Below, piece by piece: positions 12,868 to 15,765 of a DNA stretch of 15,765 nucleotides. The notes below the pieces were generated by a model. That model had not been told where the DNA came from and searched no databases. It saw only the letters and a list, made by a program, of their open reading frames with translations. Every line of letters starts with the position of its first letter. The stretch's first letter is position 1. Origin of the DNA: an uncultured Verrucomicrobiales bacterium (GTDB taxonomy: Bacteria > Verrucomicrobiota > Verrucomicrobiia > Verrucomicrobiales > Akkermansiaceae). A program made the translations under genes and the position numbers. The stretch covers positions 1 through 15,765 of the forward strand of contig CALCWC010000056.1 in the NCBI GenBank assembly GCA_937905985.1, read 5' to 3'.

Positions 12868-14751
12868 ATGAAATTGAAGCACACACACCTTTTCCACAAG
12901 GTTGCAAGGGCATCCTTCTTGTTAGCCGCAGCCTTCCTCGTCGGAGTGGGGCCCGCGCGCGCGTTCGTGACGGACAGCAAAACAGTAACCACCTTTGACA
13001 CCACGGGAGTCACCGATGTGGCAGACGTGGACGTTTCCGTGGAATTCACAACCAGTACTTCGGAAACGCAGCCTTCGGCATATTTCAAGAACCTCTCATC
13101 ACAGCAGGGTCCTCCCCACCTTGTTTCCGGCGCGGCCGGGGCTGATACCACCTTCATGGGAACAGAAAAGGACATAGCCGGCGGAAAGCAGTCATGGGAG
13201 TTGGCTCTCCAGTATTTGAACTCCGGTGATATCAATTCCCTCTCCACCATCACCCTTGCACTTGGAACCTATACCGTCAATACGGGTAACTGGGTAGGGC
13301 CAGACAAAAACCTTGGCACGAACATTCACTTTACGGCAACCATCAACACGACGGTAGGTGGCACCATAGGGGCTGACGGCAAGATGACCGGAGGCAAGCA
13401 TGTCAACCTTGGTACCTTGGAAGGCTACCTGTACGATCCCGCCACCACCACGAGTAAAGATTGGGTCGGAACAGGCAGCGACAAAGTGCTGTCTACGCTT
13501 ACCATAACGGATATTGTCACGGAATGGAATGAAGATGGATCCCGAAAGGCCGGGCGCCTGCCCACCGAGGGCGAGACTATCTCGTTGAACGGCTACGAGA
13601 ACTATTGCGTGCATATCACCGCAGACTTCACGGCAGGTACGTCCTCTGTCAAAAAGCTGGGAGCCGGATTCGGCAGTATTGTCTACCAGAGCGAAACCGT
13701 GGTGGATGGATTCATCTGGCGCGGAACCGACAGCAACCACTACTGGAACGGAGCCAGTAACGACTGGGACAAGATTGTCACGGATCCCAAGACCGGAAAG
13801 GAGACAATTACCCAGGCCGAAATCTTCCAATCCGGCTATAACGCCATTTTCGACGGACAAGACGAGAACCACCAGGTCGTTTTCAACACCTCAAACGCAA
13901 TTCTCGCGGCGGGCATTTTGATAACCACCGGGGAGTACACATTCGACATGCAGAACGGAGCCGCGCCCACGGCCAAAGTGTTGAACCTGCAGTCTGATGC
14001 CTCCCAGCTCAATATCACCGGCGAGGATAAGGTTTTGGCGGTGGACCGCGTAGTTGGTGTGGGCACCATTGGCAAAACGGGGGAGGGTAAGACCACGCTG
14101 CAGGCTTCCAAGGCGGAGGATGCTTCCGGCGGTGCGTTCACGGACTTCACCGGCAACATCAAGGTCAGAGACGGCGTGCTGGATATTCAATCTGCCACGG
14201 CACTGAGCATAGAGGACTTGATACTGGAGAACGGCGGCCAGCTTGAGGTGGGCCAGCAGATTATGGAGGTGAATGGCACGCTGAAAGGCGGCGGTGAGGG
14301 AACCGGAGCAAGCGCCGGCGACATCACGCTGGCTTCGGGTGCCACGCTGGATGCCTCCGATGCGGAGGGTAAAGGCGGCATCAACTTGACGGGTCGCGTG
14401 ACCCTCAACTACGGCGTTGAGCTTTCCCAAAACGACTTTGATATCTTTTTCCCAGGGACGAAGCCCGGTGATGAGTACGACTTGCTGACGGTAACCGGTG
14501 ATTTGAAACTGATGAACGAGGCAGGTCAGATCATTAATGCTACAGAACTGGGCGAGAACTATGATGCGGCGAACCTCTTTCCGAATTTCACAGAGGGGTA
14601 CTTTACCCTGCGCTACGATGTAGCCCCTGGTTCCAACGTGGGGAGGTTCTACCTGTACACCGTGGTTCCGGAACCCGCCACGTGCACGCTGAGCCTGCTG
14701 GCGCTGGCGGCCCTGGCCGCCCGCCGCCGCAGGAAGAACGGAGCATGTTGA
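12868..14751 (+). CDS. Large exported PEP-CTERM protein with autotransporter-type beta repeats
   Basis: A 627-residue surface protein. It has a signal peptide (basic start, hydrophobic 16-29, cleavage after ARA at 32), then a long Thr/Gly/Asn-rich beta-structured body. Residues 395-530 (GTIGKTGEGKTTLQ, DGVLDIQSA, LILENGGQLEVG, LASGATLDAS) look like autotransporter-associated beta-strand repeats. The C-terminus is a canonical PEP-CTERM sorting signal: VPEP at 600-603, a hydrophobic helix, then RRRRK at 619-623. PEP-CTERM proteins are processed by an exosortase and delivered to the outer surface; none is encoded here. It is typical of the many such proteins in Akkermansia-type genomes. No Shine-Dalgarno sequence is visible. 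Ligand and function are unknown. Confidence 0.93.
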   Translation: MKLKHTHLFHKVARASFLLAAAFLVGVGPARAFVTDSKTVTTFDTTGVTDVADVDVSVEFTTSTSETQPSAYFKNLSSQQGPPHLVSGAAGADTTFMGTEKDIAGGKQSWELALQYLNSGDINSLSTITLALGTYTVNTGNWVGPDKNLGTNIHFTATINTTVGGTIGADGKMTGGKHVNLGTLEGYLYDPATTTSKDWVGTGSDKVLSTLTITDIVTEWNEDGSRKAGRLPTEGETISLNGYENYCVHITADFTAGTSSVKKLGAGFGSIVYQSETVVDGFIWRGTDSNHYWNGASNDWDKIVTDPKTGKETITQAEIFQSGYNAIFDGQDENHQVVFNTSNAILAAGILITTGEYTFDMQNGAAPTAKVLNLQSDASQLNITGEDKVLAVDRVVGVGTIGKTGEGKTTLQASKAEDASGGAFTDFTGNIKVRDGVLDIQSATALSIEDLILENGGQLEVGQQIMEVNGTLKGGGEGTGASAGDITLASGATLDASDAEGKGGINLTGRVTLNYGVELSQNDFDIFFPGTKPGDEYDLLTVTGDLKLMNEAGQIINATELGENYDAANLFPNFTEGYFTLRYDVAPGSNVGRFYLYTVVPEPATCTLSLLALAALAARRRRKNGAC

Positions 14752-14763
14752 ATTCCTGATGGG

Positions 14764-14799
14764 GCGTTGGCGCTAATCCACCCCGCCGTGCGGCGGGGT
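14764..14799. repeat. REP-like repeat unit 1 with hairpin
   Basis: The sequence GCGTTGGCGCTAATCCAC recurs at 14956-14973, each time followed by a GC-rich hairpin. Here ACCCCGCCG (14780-14788) pairs with CGGCGGGGT (14791-14799) across a 2-nt gap. It lies 13 bp past the PEP-CTERM stop and might also terminate that transcript, although there is no T tract. Confidence 0.7.
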
Positions 14800-14828
14800 T
14801 CCGTGCCGAACAAATCAACGTGGTTGTC

Positions 14829-14848
14829 CCCAACCCTCTCGGGTTGGG
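14829..14848. repeat. Hairpin CCCAACCC-TCTC-GGGTTGGG
   Basis: A perfect 8-bp stem with a 4-nt loop, the second hairpin of the cluster. Its sequence differs from the flanking hairpins. Confidence 0.7.
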
Positions 14849-14885
14849 CTACCGGTCTGGTCGCCATTTCATGGCTCAAGGTTAG

Positions 14886-14904
14886 CCGCGCGTGCAGCGC
14901 GCGG
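14886..14904. repeat. Hairpin CCGCGCG-TGCAG-CGCGCGG
   Basis: A perfect 7-bp GC stem with a 5-nt loop, the third hairpin of the cluster. Confidence 0.65.
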
Positions 14905-14955
14905 GGGTGGTGGTGAACGCCACGGATGGTGCCAACGGGTGTGGTTGGTAGGCGT

Positions 14956-14995
14956 GCGTTGGCGCTAATCCACCCCCGCCGCATGGCGGGGTGGA
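14956..14995. repeat. REP-like repeat unit 2 with hairpin
   Basis: The second copy of the GCGTTGGCGCTAATCCAC sequence, 192 bp from the first. Its hairpin pairs ATCCACCCC and GCC with GGC and GGGGTGGAT (about 14968-14995) with one bulged C and a GCAT loop. The arms differ from copy 1 but remain complementary, as expected if the structure is conserved. Confidence 0.7.
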
Positions 14996-15115
14996 TTCGG
15001 GGGCGGCGTGCGCCAACCACCACGCCCGTTACCACCAATCATTGCACCCCTATTGCGTTTCATGCCACATTTCTTGGGGACACATGCGGAATGCGGTGAT
15101 TTGTGCATTTGTTTC

Positions 15116-15143
15116 TTTACATCGTGGTGGCATCTGTTAGAAT
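15116..15143 (+). promoter_or_regulatory. Predicted sigma70-like promoter of the GH89 gene
   Basis: TTTACA (15116-15121), a 16-bp spacer and TAGAAT (15138-15143), ending 24 nt before the ATG at 15168. This would give a leader of roughly 18 nt carrying a weak AGAGAAG ribosome binding site, unlike the leaderless geometry seen elsewhere in the window. Confidence 0.5.
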
Positions 15144-15167
15144 GCAGGCCAGTAGAGAAGAAACGCC

Positions 15168-15765
15168 ATGATACGCCATACAGCCGCAGCCGTTTGCCTA
15201 GCCCTATCCGCCGCCTTTGGAGCGGACATCTGCCAACCCGCGCAGGAAGTGATTCAGCGCTTCACCGGGGGCAAGGTGCCCGTGAAACTCAACGCCGTGA
15301 AGAACAATGAACCGGACCACTATCGCGTGGAGGTGAAGGACGGCACGGTGGAGGTGAGCGGCAACTCACCCGTGGCGCTCACGCACGGGTTCTACGCCGC
15401 CCTCAAGGAGCAGGGGCGCGGCATCTGCAGCTGGAGCGGCAACCGCGTGGAGCCCGGCGCCTGGGCCAACGGCTCCGCCACGGAGGGTTCCACGCCCTTC
15501 CGCTACCGCTATTATTTCAACGTGGTGACCTTCGGGTACACGATGGTGTACTGGGACTGGAAGCGCTGGGAGCAGGAAATCGACTACATGGCGCTGCACG
15601 GCATCAACATGCCGCTGGCGCTGGTGGCGCAGGAGGCCATCACCGCGCGCGTGTTCAAGCGCCTGGGGCTGACGGAGGATGAAATCCAGCACTACTTTGT
15701 GGGCCCGGCGCACCTGCCGTGGATGCGCATGGGCAACATCAGCGCGCTGGACAGCCCCATGCCCA
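15168..15765 (+). CDS. Alpha-N-acetylglucosaminidase, GH89 (NAGLU), 5' part
   Basis: The first 199 codons of a gene that runs off the window. A signal peptide (MIRHTAAAVCLALSAAFGA, cleavage after residue 19) is followed by the GH89 N-terminal alpha/beta domain (QEVIQRFTGGKVPVKL; TVEVSGNSPVALTHGFYAAL). It then enters the catalytic barrel at about 112 with the highly conserved RYRYYFNVVTFGYTMVYWDW, then ALHGINMPLAL and FVGPAHLPWMRMGN, ending at LDSPMP. GH89 enzymes remove terminal alpha-linked GlcNAc; bacterial ones act on GlcNAc-alpha-1,4-Gal caps of gastric-type mucin, and the human homologue on heparan sulfate. The catalytic glutamates lie beyond the window. The start is supported by the signal peptide and by the promoter just upstream. 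Confidence 0.93.
   Translation, partial: MIRHTAAAVCLALSAAFGADICQPAQEVIQRFTGGKVPVKLNAVKNNEPDHYRVEVKDGTVEVSGNSPVALTHGFYAALKEQGRGICSWSGNRVEPGAWANGSATEGSTPFRYRYYFNVVTFGYTMVYWDWKRWEQEIDYMALHGINMPLALVAQEAITARVFKRLGLTEDEIQHYFVGPAHLPWMRMGNISALDSPMP

Larger units (their letters stand above)
14752..15115. other. Hairpin-rich gene-free stretch
   Basis: About 360 bp between the PEP-CTERM gene and the GH89 promoter, with no credible gene. It contains four hairpins and a direct repeat (listed separately) and looks like a composite of REP-like elements. The right-hand part (about 15005-15115) shows nothing I can name. Confidence 0.55.

Noticed and set aside
14603..15038. Minus-strand open frames through the hairpin cluster (14603-14833, 14649-15038)
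   Set aside because: They read through hairpins and the 3' end of the PEP-CTERM gene. The Pro/Arg-rich products are the spurious type often predicted in REP-like repeats.
15366..15713. 115-residue minus-strand open frame at the right end
   Set aside because: It is antisense to the GH89 coding region, whose plus-strand translation contains strongly conserved family motifs.

Overview
The window looks like chromosome from a GC-rich Verrucomicrobiota bacterium, most likely an Akkermansia-type gut commensal. The evidence is a large exported protein with a PEP-CTERM tail, two bactofilins (one fused to a zinc ribbon), a secreted GH89 alpha-N-acetylglucosaminidase of the mucin-degrading kind, an exported SGNH esterase, a menaquinone-type methyltransferase, and generally poor Shine-Dalgarno sequences. 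This placement is an inference from gene content; no marker gene here settles it.

Layout. Positions 1-318 hold a terminator hairpin and a repeat-rich stretch: two copies of a degenerate 7-bp tandem repeat flanking three GTGTACAC-centred palindromes. From 319 to about 7540 every gene is on the minus strand. In transcription order these are a bactofilin, a zinc-ribbon bactofilin, a short UvrA-type ABC ATPase, a 193-residue protein with an Asn-Cys motif, an ABC/AAA ATPase, a PD-(D/E)XK-type nuclease-like protein, and an exported SGNH hydrolase. A divergent intergenic region (about 7541-7779) separates this block from plus-strand genes: a Septu-like ATPase/HNH nuclease pair (PtuA/PtuB-like), then a small membrane protein, isocitrate dehydrogenase and a UbiE/MenG methyltransferase packed with 3-4 bp junctions. 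A minus-strand exported coiled-coil membrane protein lies tail to tail with the methyltransferase. Next comes a gene-free stretch carrying two copies of an inverted repeat, a 627-residue PEP-CTERM protein, a second gene-free stretch full of hairpins, and the 5' part of a GH89 gene cut by the window end.

How the genes work together. There are two compact ATPase-plus-nuclease modules. The 7780-9563 pair fits Septu by architecture and is visibly more AT-rich than its neighbours, so it looks acquired. The 1311-3167 pair (ABC ATPase followed 6 bp later by a protein with a D...EVK nuclease signature and a cysteine cluster) has the same logic and is the best candidate here for a little-described defence or DNA-processing system. 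The icd-ubiE pair is housekeeping respiration metabolism, but the dehydrogenase has lost three of the four classical NADP-selecting residues. The SGNH hydrolase, PEP-CTERM protein and GH89 enzyme fit cell-envelope and host-glycan work.

A recurring regulatory theme is that several genes have a sigma70-like promoter whose -10 hexamer lies only 7-9 nt before the start codon, which would give leaderless or nearly leaderless mRNAs. A recurring structural theme is 7-bp tandem repeats; one array has run into the 3' end of ubiE and encodes its last residues.
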